Of a stretch of DNA of 64,000 bases, positions 56,508 through 64,000 are shown one piece after another. Numbering within the stretch: position 1 is the stretch's first letter; every line of letters begins with the position of its first letter. The notes under the pieces were generated by a model, which was not told the DNA's origin, did no database searches, and saw only the letters and a list, made by a program, of their open reading frames with translations. A program made the translations under genes and the position numbers. Location: NCBI GenBank assembly GCA_905214345.1, contig CAJMLV010000001.1:67839-131838 (forward strand), written 5' to 3'. The stretch comes from an uncultured bacterium (GTDB lineage Bacteria > Bacillota > Clostridia > Oscillospirales > Ruminococcaceae).

Positions 56508-58022
56508 TCAGCGGCGGTCCATGCTGCGGTATTGCAGGGCTTCCATCAGTTCGGCAGTGCCGATGATCTCGCTGCCGTTCAGGTCCGCCACCGTGCGGGC
56601 CACCCGCAGGATGCGGTCGTAGGCGCGGGCGCTGTATCCCATTCGTTCAAAGGCGGTGCGCAGCATGGTCTGGGCGGCGGGGGCCAGGGGACAATATCGG
56701 CGCAAAAGACCGCTGGGCAGCTGGGCGTTGCAGGCAAAACCCAGTCCCGTATACCGCTGCTGCTGCAATGCGCGGGCTTCGGTCACACGCGCCAGGATGG
56801 CAGCGCTGGATTCTCCGCCCGCTTCGGCGGCCAGCGCGTCATACTCCACCGGTCGCACCTCCACATGCAGGTCGATGCGGTCCAGAAGCGGTCCGGAAAT
56901 ACGTTGACGGTACCGTTCAATGGCGCTGGGGGTGCAGGTACATTCGTGGCCGGGGCAGCCGTGGTACCCGCACTTGCAGGGGTTCATAGCCGCCACCAGC
57001 ATGAACCGGCAGGGGTAGGTGGCGCTGGCATGGACCCGGCTCACCGTGATGCGCCCGTCCTCCAACGGCTGGCGCAGCACTTCCAGCGTGTCCCGGGAAA
57101 ACTCCGGCAGCTCGTCCAGAAACAGCACCCCGTTGTGGGCCAGGCTGACCTCGCCGGGTCGTGCGCTGCTTCCGCCGCCCGCAATGGCGGTGGCGCTGAC
57201 ACTGTGGTGGGGACTGCGGAACGGCCGCGCCTTCAGAAGCCCCTGCCCGGAGCGCACCAGCCCTGCCACCGAGTAGATGGCGGTGGTCTCTAAAGCTTCG
57301 TCGTAGCTCATGGGCGGCAAGATTCCCGGCAGCCGCTTGGCCAGCATGCTCTTGCCGGTACCCGGCGGGCCCACCATCAACAGATTGTGTCCGCCCGCAG
57401 CGGCCACTTCCAGGGCCCGGCGGGCTTCTGCCTGCCCCCGAACGTCCGCAAAATCCGGGCCCAGCCATCCGCCCTCGGCATCGTAACCGTCGGGCTGAGC
57501 GGGGGAGAGCTTTGCGGTGCCGCACAGATGCTCCACCACATCCCGGGCGGTGCGGGCGGGGTAGACGGTCAGCCCCTGGGCCACGGCGGCTTCGGCGGCA
57601 TTCTCGGCGGGCAGGAACAGCTCGGTGATGCCCGCCTTTTGGGCTGCCAGGGACATGGGCAGCACGCCGGGGATGGGCCTAAGAGTTCCATCCAACCCCA
57701 GTTCGCCCAGAAAGGCCTGGTGGGGTGCGGGGGCGGTCAGCTGTCCCTGGGCAGCCAGGATTCCCAGAAACACCGGCAGGTCATACAGCGACCCGGTCTT
57801 GCGCACGTCGGCGGGGGCCAGGTTTACCGTGATGTGGCTGGCGGGCCAGGGATAGCGCAGGTTTTTTACGGCGCTGCGCACCCGCTCGCTGCACTCTTTG
57901 ACGGCGGAATCCGGCAGGCCCACCAGGGCAAAGGCGGGCAGCCCGCCCGAAATATCCGTCTCCACCGTCACCGGGTATCCGTTGAGCCCCGTCACCCCCA
58001 GGCTGTTGATCTGCGCAAACAT
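56508..58022 (-). CDS. comM: YifB/ComM family Mg-chelatase-like AAA+ ATPase
   Basis: A 504-residue protein with an N-terminal ChlI/Lon-protease-like fold (GLPAFALVGLPDSAVKECSE; VNLAPADVRKTGSLYDLP), a AAA+ module with Walker A GPPGTGKSML, Walker B GVLFLDELPEF and sensor MNPCKCGY, plus an inserted Cys region CKCGYHGCPGHECTC, and a C-terminal chelatase-like domain. ComM is a hexameric branch-migration helicase in natural transformation of Vibrio; YifB relatives are nearly universal. ATG 58022 has GGGAGGGG before it. It is monocistronic. Confidence 0.92.
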   Translation of the reverse strand: MFAQINSLGVTGLNGYPVTVETDISGGLPAFALVGLPDSAVKECSERVRSAVKNLRYPWPASHITVNLAPADVRKTGSLYDLPVFLGILAAQGQLTAPAPHQAFLGELGLDGTLRPIPGVLPMSLAAQKAGITELFLPAENAAEAAVAQGLTVYPARTARDVVEHLCGTAKLSPAQPDGYDAEGGWLGPDFADVRGQAEARRALEVAAAGGHNLLMVGPPGTGKSMLAKRLPGILPPMSYDEALETTAIYSVAGLVRSGQGLLKARPFRSPHHSVSATAIAGGGSSARPGEVSLAHNGVLFLDELPEFSRDTLEVLRQPLEDGRITVSRVHASATYPCRFMLVAAMNPCKCGYHGCPGHECTCTPSAIERYRQRISGPLLDRIDLHVEVRPVEYDALAAEAGGESSAAILARVTEARALQQQRYTGLGFACNAQLPSGLLRRYCPLAPAAQTMLRTAFERMGYSARAYDRILRVARTVADLNGSEIIGTAELMEALQYRSMDRR

Positions 58023-58145
58023 AATGCCCCTCCCCGTATCTTCGTTTCTTTTATCAGTATATCGTTTTGACCCGCCCGGGGCAAGCAAAAAGCCTAAAAT
58101 TGCAGGAATCAGGGGCGAAAAACCGTTGATTGCGCCAAGATTCGA

Positions 58146-58174
58146 TTGACAAGACCCGCGGGGATTGGTATATT
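58146..58174 (+). promoter_or_regulatory. Promoter of the phosphohexomutase gene
   Basis: TTGACA (58146-58151), 17-bp spacer, TATATT (58169-58174). It excludes start codons upstream of about 58180. Confidence 0.85.
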
Positions 58175-58235
58175 TATGATAGTTAAGCAAAACTACCCAA
58201 AATATCCCATTGTAGGAAAAGCGCAGGTGTTCAAA

Positions 58236-59918
58236 ATGTATAAAGAAATGTTTGACCGCTGGCTGGCCTTCGACCTCGATGACGCCGACCTGAAACCCGA
58301 GCTGGAAAGCGTCAAAGATGACGACGCTGCCATCCAGGACCGTTTTGCCGTATCTCTGAAGTTCGGCACCGCGGGCCTGCGCGGCGTGATCGGCGCCGGT
58401 ACCAACCGGATGAACGTCTACGTGGTCCGTCAGGCCACCCAGGGCCTGGCCAACTGGGTCAAGACCCAGGGCGGCACCCAGACCGTGGCCATCAGCTACG
58501 ACAGCCGCATCAAGAGCGATGTCTTTGCCAAGGCCGCTGCGGAAGTGCTGGCTGCCAACGGTGTCAAAGTGCGCATCTACAAGGCACTGATGCCTGTTCC
58601 GGCCCTGAGTTTTGCCACCCGTTACTACAACTGCAACGCGGGCATCATGGTCACCGCGTCCCACAACCCCGCCAAGTACAACGGCTACAAGGCATACGGT
58701 CCCGACGGCTGCCAGATGACCGACGAAGCCGCCGACATCGTCTATGCCGAGATCCAGAAGACCGACATCCTCACCGGCGCCAAGACCATGCCTTTTGCCG
58801 AAGGCATCGAAAAGGGCCTGATCGAGTATGTGGGTGATGACTGCATCCGTGCGCTGTACGACGCCATCGAAGCCCGCTCCATCCGTCCCGGCATCTGCAA
58901 GACCGCCGGTCTCAAGCTGGTGTACAGCCCGCTGAACGGCTCCGGCCTGGTGCCCGTCACCACCGTTCTGGACGAGATCGGCATCACCGACATCACCATC
59001 GTTCCCGAACAGAAGGACCCGGACGGCAACTTCCCCACCTGCCCCTATCCCAACCCCGAGATCTTCGAGGCTCTGCGCCTGGGTCTGGAACTGGCCGAAA
59101 AGTCCGGTGCCGACCTGATGCTGGCCACCGACCCCGACGCCGACCGTGTGGGCATCGCCGTCAAGTGCAAGGACGGCAGCTATGAGCTGCTCTCCGGCAA
59201 CGAGGTGGGCGTGCTGCTGCTGGACTACATCTGCGCCGGCCGTATCGAGCAGGGCACCATGCCCAAAGACCCCGTTATGTGCAAGTCCATCGTCTCCACT
59301 CCGCTGGCTGACGCTGTGGCTGCCCATTACGGTGTGGAATGCCGCAACGTCCTGACCGGCTTCAAGTGGATCGGCGACCAGATCGCCAAGCTGGAAGCCG
59401 ACGGCCAGGTGGACCGCTTCATCTTTGGCTTTGAGGAAAGCTACGGCTACCTCGCCGGTCCTTATGTCCGCGACAAGGACGCCATCATCGGCTCCATGCT
59501 CATCTGCGAAATGGCTGCCTACTACCGCGCCAAGGGCTCTTCCATCAAGGAAGAACTGGAGCGCATCTACGCCGAATATGGCCGCTACCTGAACAAGGTG
59601 GACAGCTTCGAGTTCCCGGGCCTGTCCGGCATGGACAAGATGGCCGGCATCATGGCCGGTCTGCGGGAAAATCCGCCCAAGGAATTCGCCGGCGACAAGG
59701 TGGTCAAGGTCACCGACTACAAGAAGCCCGAAGAGACCGGCCTGCCCGCCGCCAATGTCCTGATCTACAAGCTGGAAAGCGGCGCCGCCGTGGTGGTCCG
59801 TCCCTCCGGCACCGAGCCCAAGATCAAGACCTACTTCACCACCCTGGGCAAGGATCTGGCCGAGGCCCAGGCCCAGAAAGACAAGCTTGCCGAAGCTCTC
59901 AAACCCATCCTGGCCTGA
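58236..59918 (+). CDS. Phosphoglucomutase / phosphomannomutase (alpha-D-phosphohexomutase)
   Basis: A 560-residue four-domain phosphohexomutase. Motifs in order: FGTAGLRGVIG, the catalytic phosphoserine loop TASHNPAKYNGYK, the metal loop ATDPDADRVGI, the sugar-binding GFEESYGYL and the phosphate-binding RPSGTEPKIK. The length resembles PgcA, which interconverts glucose-6-P and glucose-1-P for glycogen, glycolipid and wall polymers. ATG 58236 is used because the promoter lies over earlier in-frame codons and AGGTG sits six bases upstream. Sugar preference cannot be settled by sequence alone. Confidence 0.92.
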   Translation: MYKEMFDRWLAFDLDDADLKPELESVKDDDAAIQDRFAVSLKFGTAGLRGVIGAGTNRMNVYVVRQATQGLANWVKTQGGTQTVAISYDSRIKSDVFAKAAAEVLAANGVKVRIYKALMPVPALSFATRYYNCNAGIMVTASHNPAKYNGYKAYGPDGCQMTDEAADIVYAEIQKTDILTGAKTMPFAEGIEKGLIEYVGDDCIRALYDAIEARSIRPGICKTAGLKLVYSPLNGSGLVPVTTVLDEIGITDITIVPEQKDPDGNFPTCPYPNPEIFEALRLGLELAEKSGADLMLATDPDADRVGIAVKCKDGSYELLSGNEVGVLLLDYICAGRIEQGTMPKDPVMCKSIVSTPLADAVAAHYGVECRNVLTGFKWIGDQIAKLEADGQVDRFIFGFEESYGYLAGPYVRDKDAIIGSMLICEMAAYYRAKGSSIKEELERIYAEYGRYLNKVDSFEFPGLSGMDKMAGIMAGLRENPPKEFAGDKVVKVTDYKKPEETGLPAANVLIYKLESGAAVVVRPSGTEPKIKTYFTTLGKDLAEAQAQKDKLAEALKPILA

Positions 59919-59933
59919 ATCTGAACCATAACG

Positions 59934-59968
59934 CCGGGGCTGCCCTTTTCCGGGGCAGCCCCGGTTTT
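59934..59968 (+). terminator. Terminator of the phosphohexomutase gene
   Basis: CCGGGGCTGCCC pairs with GGGGCAGCCCCGG (59952-59964), then TTTTGC. Confidence 0.87.
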
Positions 59969-59988
59969 GCGTACCGCCCGGACCCCTC

Positions 59989-60017
59989 TTTTCAAAATCC
60001 GCAAAAGTGTATATAAT
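59989..60017 (+). promoter_or_regulatory. Promoter of the PHP gene group
   Basis: TTTTCA (59989-59994), 17-bp spacer, TATAAT (60012-60017). Confidence 0.68.
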
Positions 60018-60055
60018 AAGAAGAAGCTGCCAACAGCGGAAAGGAGCGCACTTAC

Positions 60056-60904
60056 ATGCCCGGCGATCTTCATACACATACCACATTTTCCGATGGTTCC
60101 ACCCCGGTGGCCAAGCTGCCGTTTCTGGCCAAGTGCGCCGGTATGACCCATCTGGCCGTGTCCGACCACGATGCCATCCGCAGTGTGCGCTATGCCTATG
60201 CCAACCCGGTGGTGGAAGGGGTCCACCTGATCCCCGCCACCGAGCTCACCGCCTACGACTATGAGCGGGGCCACCGGGTGCATATCCTCTGCTTCTGGCC
60301 GGATGACTGCGCCGCTCTGGCGGATTTCTCCAAGCTGATGTCCGAGCGCCGGTATAACGCCGTGATGCAGAGCTGCCGGGAACTGGAGGAGATCTGCCCC
60401 CAGTTCAAGACCGCCGAAGCGCTGGAGTATGCCAAAGACAGCGGCACCCTGTATAAAGCCCACGTCATGCGGGTTTTGTGGCAGTACGGTTTGTCCGACG
60501 GCATGTACAATTCGGTGTACAAGTCGCTGTTTGGTCTGCGCCCGGTGCGGGGCAAGATCCTGCACAACCCCAAGTATGAAACGGTGGACACGGTGCTGGA
60601 CCTGATCAAGACCTGCAGGGGCGTGGCTGTGCTGGCCCATCCCAGCGTGTACAAGAGCATGCCCCTGGCCCGGGAACTCATTGCGGCCGGACGGCTGGAC
60701 GGCGTGGAGATCGACCATCCCCGCAACACCCCCGAAGACAAGGAAGAACTGACCCGCCTGGCCAGGGAAAATGATCTCATCGTCACCGGCGGCACCGACT
60801 TCCACGGAATGAACGCCAACAATCCCCGCCCTGTGGGCGCATTTTATACCGCGGACGACCAGATCGCCCGCATCGAAGCCGTCGCCCGCGCCCGCAAGCG
60901 CTGA
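60056..60904 (+). CDS. PHP-domain phosphoesterase (YciV/RNase AM-like)
   Basis: A 282-residue metal-dependent phosphoesterase. PHP motifs are clear: DLHTHTTFSDG (motif 1), AVSDHDAI (motif 2), ATELTAY (motif 3, Glu), LAHPS (motif 4) and GTDFHG (final Asp/His). Relatives dephosphorylate 3',5'-bisphosphonucleotides or trim 5' RNA ends; the exact substrate here is unknown. GAAAGGAG precedes the ATG. It is followed closely by the TSCPD and FkbH-like genes. Confidence 0.85.
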   Translation: MPGDLHTHTTFSDGSTPVAKLPFLAKCAGMTHLAVSDHDAIRSVRYAYANPVVEGVHLIPATELTAYDYERGHRVHILCFWPDDCAALADFSKLMSERRYNAVMQSCRELEEICPQFKTAEALEYAKDSGTLYKAHVMRVLWQYGLSDGMYNSVYKSLFGLRPVRGKILHNPKYETVDTVLDLIKTCRGVAVLAHPSVYKSMPLARELIAAGRLDGVEIDHPRNTPEDKEELTRLARENDLIVTGGTDFHGMNANNPRPVGAFYTADDQIARIEAVARARKR

Positions 60905-60931
60905 GCGGCAAAAACAAAGGAGAGAACGATC

Positions 60932-61189
60932 ATGATTTACGAACGCAAGAACCAGGGCACCTGCTCGGTGCTGACCCGTGTTGATCTGGCCGAAGACCAT
61001 ACCATCCGCAAGGTGGAAGTTATGGGCGGCTGCAACGGCAACCTGAAAGGTATCAGCCAGCTGCTGGTGGGCATGAAGGCCGAAGACGCCATCCAGCGTA
61101 TGAAAGGCACCACCTGCGGTCCCCGTCCCACCAGCTGCCCGGACCAGATTTCCCGCGCGCTGGAAGAAGCCCTGACCCATCTGGGCTGA
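60932..61189 (+). CDS. TSCPD-domain protein (TIGR03905 type)
   Basis: An 85-residue protein consisting of a single TSCPD domain: GGCNGNLKGISQLLVGM, then TTCGPRPTSCPDQIS, with three conserved Cys. The domain occurs at the C-terminus of some vitamin B12-dependent ribonucleotide reductases and as stand-alone proteins of unknown role, perhaps metal or cofactor binding. AAAGGAG precedes the ATG, 27 bases after the PHP gene. Confidence 0.87.
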   Translation: MIYERKNQGTCSVLTRVDLAEDHTIRKVEVMGGCNGNLKGISQLLVGMKAEDAIQRMKGTTCGPRPTSCPDQISRALEEALTHLG

Positions 61190-61225
61190 TCCGCATGATC
61201 TGACAACGAAGCAAAGGAGCCTGCC

Positions 61226-63004
61226 ATGGACTGCTTCCGCTACCCTCTGGATACCGAACAGCTGCTGCGCAAAAAGCGCCGCATCCGCCGGGAACTGCTG
61301 GCTCAGAACCCCAGCCCCTTGCACAAAAAAATCGCCATCCTCGGCGGTTCCACCACCAATGAGGTGGCCGACCAGCTGGGGCTGTTCCTGCTGAACTACG
61401 GCATCGAGGCGGAGTTCTATCAATCTGAATACGGCCAGTACTGGCAGGACGCCATGTTCGGCACCCCCGAACTGGACGAGTTCAAGCCGGATGTGATCTA
61501 CATCCACACCAACTGGCGCAACATTGAACATTTCCCCACCACGTCGGACAGCCCGGCCCAGGTGGACGAGCTGCTGGAATCCGAATATGCCCGCTTCGAG
61601 AGCATGTGGCAGGCTTTGTCCCAGAAATTCAGCTGCCCTGTCATCCAGAATAACTTCGACCGTCCCAACTACCGCCTGATGGGCAACCGGGACGTGTGGG
61701 ATGTGCGCGGGCGCACCAACTTCATCTCCCGCCTGAACCAGAAGTTCTACGCCTACGCCGCCGCCCATGAGGATTTCTACATCAATGACCTGGATTATCT
61801 CGCGTCGGATTACGGCCTGACAGCCTGGGGGGACGCCTTCTTCTGGCACATGTACAAGTACGCCATGTGCCTGGACGCCATCCCGTCCCTGGCCAACAGT
61901 CTGGCCAATATCATCAAGTCGCTGTACGGCCGCAACAAGAAAGCCCTGGTCCTGGATCTGGACAACACCCTGTGGGGCGGCGTTGTGGGTGACGATGGGG
62001 TGGACGGCATCGCTGTGGGCCCCGAAGTGCCCGAAGGCCAGGTCTACGCCGAATTCCAGAGCTACTGCAAAGCGCTGAAATCCATCGGTGTGGTGCTGGC
62101 GGTGGACTCCAAGAACGAGGAAGAAAACGCCCTGGCGGGGCTCAACCATCCCGACGGCGTGCTGCGTCCCGACGATTTTGTGGCCATCAAGGCCAACTGG
62201 GACCCCAAGGACCAGAACCTCAAGGCCATTGCCGCCGAGCTGAACCTGGGCGCGGACAGCTTTGTCTTTGCCGATGACAACCCGGCGGAGCGGGCCATCG
62301 TGGAAGCCCAGGTTCCCGGTGTGGCGGTCCCGGTGCTGGATGGTGCCGAAAACTACATCAAGACCCTGGACCACGGCGGCTACTTTGAAGTCACTACCCT
62401 GTCGGGTGAGGACCTCAAAAAGACCGAGCTCTACCACGCTAACGCCGAGCGCCGCCGGGCCCAGGCGGCTTTCGCGGATTACGGCGCCTATCTGGACAGC
62501 CTGGAAATGACCGCCACCATCCGTGGGTTTGAGCCGCTGTATATCCAGCGTATCGCCCAGCTGACCAACAAGTCCAACCAGTTCAACCTCACCACCCTGC
62601 GCTGCTCCGAGGATGACATCCGCGCCATGGCGGAAAAACCTGCCTGGCTGTGCCTGTACGGCAAGCTGGTGGACAAGTTCGGTGATAACGGCGTGGTCAC
62701 GGTGGTGGCCGGTGAAACGGAAGGAGAGACCCTGCACCTTCGCCTGTGGCTCATGAGCTGCCGGGTGCTCAAGCGCGGCATGGAGGATGCCATGATGGAC
62801 GCCGTGGTGGCGGACGCTGCTGCACGGGGAATCAAGACCATCCGAGGCTACTATTATCCCACTGCCAAGAACGGTATGGTGAAGGAATTCTATGCCGGTA
62901 TGGGCTTTGCCAAGACGGCGGAGGATGCCGACGGGAATACCACCTGGGAGCTGGCAGTGGAAGGTTACGCTCCCCGCCATCCCCATATGCAGATCGAGCG
63001 CTGA
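61226..63004 (+). CDS. FkbH-like HAD-family protein (HAD-IIIC)
   Basis: A 592-residue multidomain protein. The N-terminal SGNH-like region contains IAILGGSTTNEVADQL. The central HAD-IIIC phosphatase domain has D244/D246 in VLDLDNTLWGGVVGDDG and FADDNPAERAIV. The C-terminal GNAT-like part (RIAQLTNKSNQFNLTTLR; MEDAMMDAVVADAAARGI) is typical of FkbH proteins. Characterised FkbH enzymes load glyceryl units onto acyl carrier proteins in polyketide pathways; here there is no ACP or polyketide gene nearby, so it probably serves another glyceryl or acyl transfer, as in surface glycans. AAAGGAG precedes the ATG. Confidence 0.85.
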   Translation: MDCFRYPLDTEQLLRKKRRIRRELLAQNPSPLHKKIAILGGSTTNEVADQLGLFLLNYGIEAEFYQSEYGQYWQDAMFGTPELDEFKPDVIYIHTNWRNIEHFPTTSDSPAQVDELLESEYARFESMWQALSQKFSCPVIQNNFDRPNYRLMGNRDVWDVRGRTNFISRLNQKFYAYAAAHEDFYINDLDYLASDYGLTAWGDAFFWHMYKYAMCLDAIPSLANSLANIIKSLYGRNKKALVLDLDNTLWGGVVGDDGVDGIAVGPEVPEGQVYAEFQSYCKALKSIGVVLAVDSKNEEENALAGLNHPDGVLRPDDFVAIKANWDPKDQNLKAIAAELNLGADSFVFADDNPAERAIVEAQVPGVAVPVLDGAENYIKTLDHGGYFEVTTLSGEDLKKTELYHANAERRRAQAAFADYGAYLDSLEMTATIRGFEPLYIQRIAQLTNKSNQFNLTTLRCSEDDIRAMAEKPAWLCLYGKLVDKFGDNGVVTVVAGETEGETLHLRLWLMSCRVLKRGMEDAMMDAVVADAAARGIKTIRGYYYPTAKNGMVKEFYAGMGFAKTAEDADGNTTWELAVEGYAPRHPHMQIER

Positions 63005-63031
63005 ACCTGCCTGATAACATAAAACCATCCC

Positions 63032-63056
63032 GCCCGCCGGTAACAGCGGGCTTTTC
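63032..63056 (+). terminator. Terminator of the fkbH-like gene
   Basis: GCCCGC (63032-63037) pairs with GCGGGC (63046-63051), then TTTTCTT. Confidence 0.7.
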
Positions 63057-63071
63057 TTATATAATAGTGGA

Positions 63072-63111
63072 AGAGAAAAAAAGAAAAGGGGAGACCGGAT
63101 GTGGTCTCCCC
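63072..63111 (-). terminator. Terminator of the GNAT gene
   Basis: Minus-strand GGGGAGACC (63111-63103) pairs with GGTCTCCCC (63096-63088), then TTTTCTTTTTTT. Confidence 0.9.
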
Positions 63112-63135
63112 CTGAGCAGGTGTATGGTTTGGAAA

Positions 63136-63585
63136 TCAGCACTTTTTTACCATGACAAAGTTGGTGAGCAGAACCCCGTGCCTTTCAACCGCTTGTTCTT
63201 TCACAACAGTGTACCCTCTCTTTTCAAAGAAAGGCTTGGCTGTAATGGAGGCGTGAGTGGTAAAAGGCCTCGGCACGGACTGCTCCAGCCGGTCGCACAG
63301 GGCAGTGGCGATCCCTTGCCTCTGGTGATCGGCATGCACATACAGGCGGTCCAGATAGCCGTCATCGGCCATGTCGGCAAATCCCGCGATGCGGTCATTC
63401 TCTGTCGCCACCAGGGTAAGATGTTCCAGAAAGGACCGGTCCCACTGTTCCAGATCTACCTGCCCGGTGGCCCAGGCGTCCAGCTGGGGCCGGGTGTAGT
63501 CTTTTGCGTTGACGGTGTGAACCGTCTGGTAGAAAAGCTCCGCCATCTCCTTACAGTCTGCGGGCTGATACGTTCTGATCTCCAT
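63136..63585 (-). CDS. GNAT-family N-acetyltransferase
   Basis: A 149-residue acetyltransferase. It starts MEIRTYQPADCKEMAELFYQ and has the acetyl-CoA-binding motif A in LYVHADHQRQGIATALCDRL and the motif B-like FFEKRGYTVV. It resembles the YafP-like group of small-molecule acetylases. No substrate can be named. It has its own promoter and terminator and is unrelated in orientation to its neighbours. Confidence 0.88.
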   Translation of the reverse strand: MEIRTYQPADCKEMAELFYQTVHTVNAKDYTRPQLDAWATGQVDLEQWDRSFLEHLTLVATENDRIAGFADMADDGYLDRLYVHADHQRQGIATALCDRLEQSVPRPFTTHASITAKPFFEKRGYTVVKEQAVERHGVLLTNFVMVKKC

Positions 63586-63618
63586 GGCGATACCTCAATT
63601 ATGGTTTATTGATGGCTC

Positions 63619-63647
63619 ATTATAGCATGTGGCGGTCTTTCTGAAAA
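63619..63647 (-). promoter_or_regulatory. Promoter of the GNAT gene
   Basis: Minus-strand TTTTCA (63647-63642), 17-bp spacer, TATAAT (63624-63619) with extended TGC. Confidence 0.7.
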
Positions 63648-63760
63648 GGGAAAGTCGGGAATAGAGGAGAAAAACAGCCCAAAACACAGGAAAAAAGTGA
63701 CTTTTTTCAAAGAAATTTTGCAGATGACGATATATCGCAAAACTTTTTTTGAAAAAACAC

Positions 63761-63789
63761 TTGCATTTCTCTTGATCGTTTGCTATAAT
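63761..63789 (+). promoter_or_regulatory. Promoter of tRNA-Tyr
   Basis: TTGCAT (63761-63766), 17-bp spacer, TATAAT (63784-63789). Confidence 0.88.
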
Positions 63790-63829
63790 AAACAAGCACT
63801 CGACGAGAGATGCAGACAACCGAACAGAT

Positions 63830-63914
63830 GGGAGCTTTCCCGAGTGGCCAATGGGGACAGACTGTAAATCTGCTGCGTAATGCTTCGGTGGTTCGAATCC
63901 ACCAGCTCCCACCA
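63830..63914 (+). tRNA. tRNA-Tyr(GTA)
   Basis: An 85-nt type II tRNA with encoded CCA. Acceptor GGGAGCT pairs with AGCTCCC, discriminator A. Anticodon stem CAGA/TCTG encloses CTGTAAA (anticodon GTA). It has a long variable arm as in bacterial tyrosine tRNA and the T loop GTTCGAATC. Confidence 0.96.
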
Positions 63915-63917
63915 AAA

Positions 63918-63956
63918 AAACCAAACACAGCTTGTGTTTGGTTTCTTTTTTGTTTT
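63918..63956 (+). terminator. Terminator of tRNA-Tyr
   Basis: AAACCAAACACA (63918-63929) pairs perfectly with TGTGTTTGGTTT (63933-63944), then CTTTTTTG. Confidence 0.92.
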
Positions 63957-64000
63957 GTTAGCTTAAGCGTAAGGACAACCCCCGGCTATGCCGGGGAGTG

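Noticed and set aside
59831..63142. Long open frame of about 1100 codons on the minus strand
   Set aside because: Antisense to four well-supported plus-strand genes; composition (His, Gly, Val, Gln rich) is that of a shadow frame.
63961..64000. Start of a further gene or element at the right edge
   Set aside because: Only a short GC hairpin (CCCCGGC...GCCGGGG) is visible in the last 40 bases; nothing can be assigned.

Overview
The window reads as a chromosomal segment of a GC-rich (roughly 58-60% by eye) gut Clostridia member, most like the Faecalibacterium / Subdoligranulum / Gemmiger branch of Oscillospiraceae. The support is a PolC-type replicase, the Firmicutes gene order pyrH-frr-cdsA-dxr-rseP-ispG-polC, a HrcA/CIRCE-controlled htpG, a BmpA/NupOPQ-type nucleoside importer, a DUF5685/DnaJ pair and a Spo0A-like regulator. 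The genus is inference. I see no insertion sequence, prophage, CRISPR array or rRNA operon; this is core chromosome with small accessory pockets.

Layout. 1-9.3 kb: a partial radical-SAM gene leaves the left edge; divergent from it lies a nucleoside uptake and salvage block (deoD, cdd, two BMP-type lipoproteins, ABC ATPase, two permeases, pyrimidine-nucleoside phosphorylase). 9.3-13.1 kb (minus): ECF sigma/anti-sigma pair, a small unknown, and htpG behind two CIRCE-type elements. 13.3-16.3 kb: small redox/metabolic genes ending in a YkgJ protein. 16.4-21.8 kb (minus): J-domain protein, DUF5685, zinc-ribbon membrane protein, a toroid-like protein, RlmD and an AraC regulator divergent from a galactokinase-family gene. 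23.4-26.0 kb: tRNA-Ala, an AT-rich gap, then a three-gene cassette (unknown 100-aa protein, divergent Spo0A-like regulator, HATPase protein without a visible H-box).

26.1-36.5 kb: the conserved translation / lipid / isoprenoid / replication cluster, unusual in lacking uppS between frr and cdsA. 36.6-45 kb: a self-contained XRE regulator plus membrane protein operon with a clear operator, a lipoprotein, a divergent type II topoisomerase pair, secG and rnr. 45-47.5 kb: tRNA-Ser, a DUF975 protein, two tandem autonomous tRNA-Leu units and a Cys-rich membrane protein. 47.5-53.9 kb: a GT-C-like protein, a cation-efflux gene preceded by a recognisable NiCo riboswitch, a hybrid sensor kinase and a Crp/Fnr regulator. 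54-64 kb: NagZ-like lipoprotein and glycosyltransferase, comM, phosphohexomutase, PHP, TSCPD and FkbH-like genes, a GNAT acetyltransferase and tRNA-Tyr.

The strongest signals beyond routine annotation are the NiCo riboswitch with overlapping terminator (49235-49356), the double CIRCE architecture at htpG (13133-13193), the Spo0A-like cassette (23989-25978), and the XRE operon whose ribosome binding site points to a CTG start just after a perfect operator palindrome (36582-36660).
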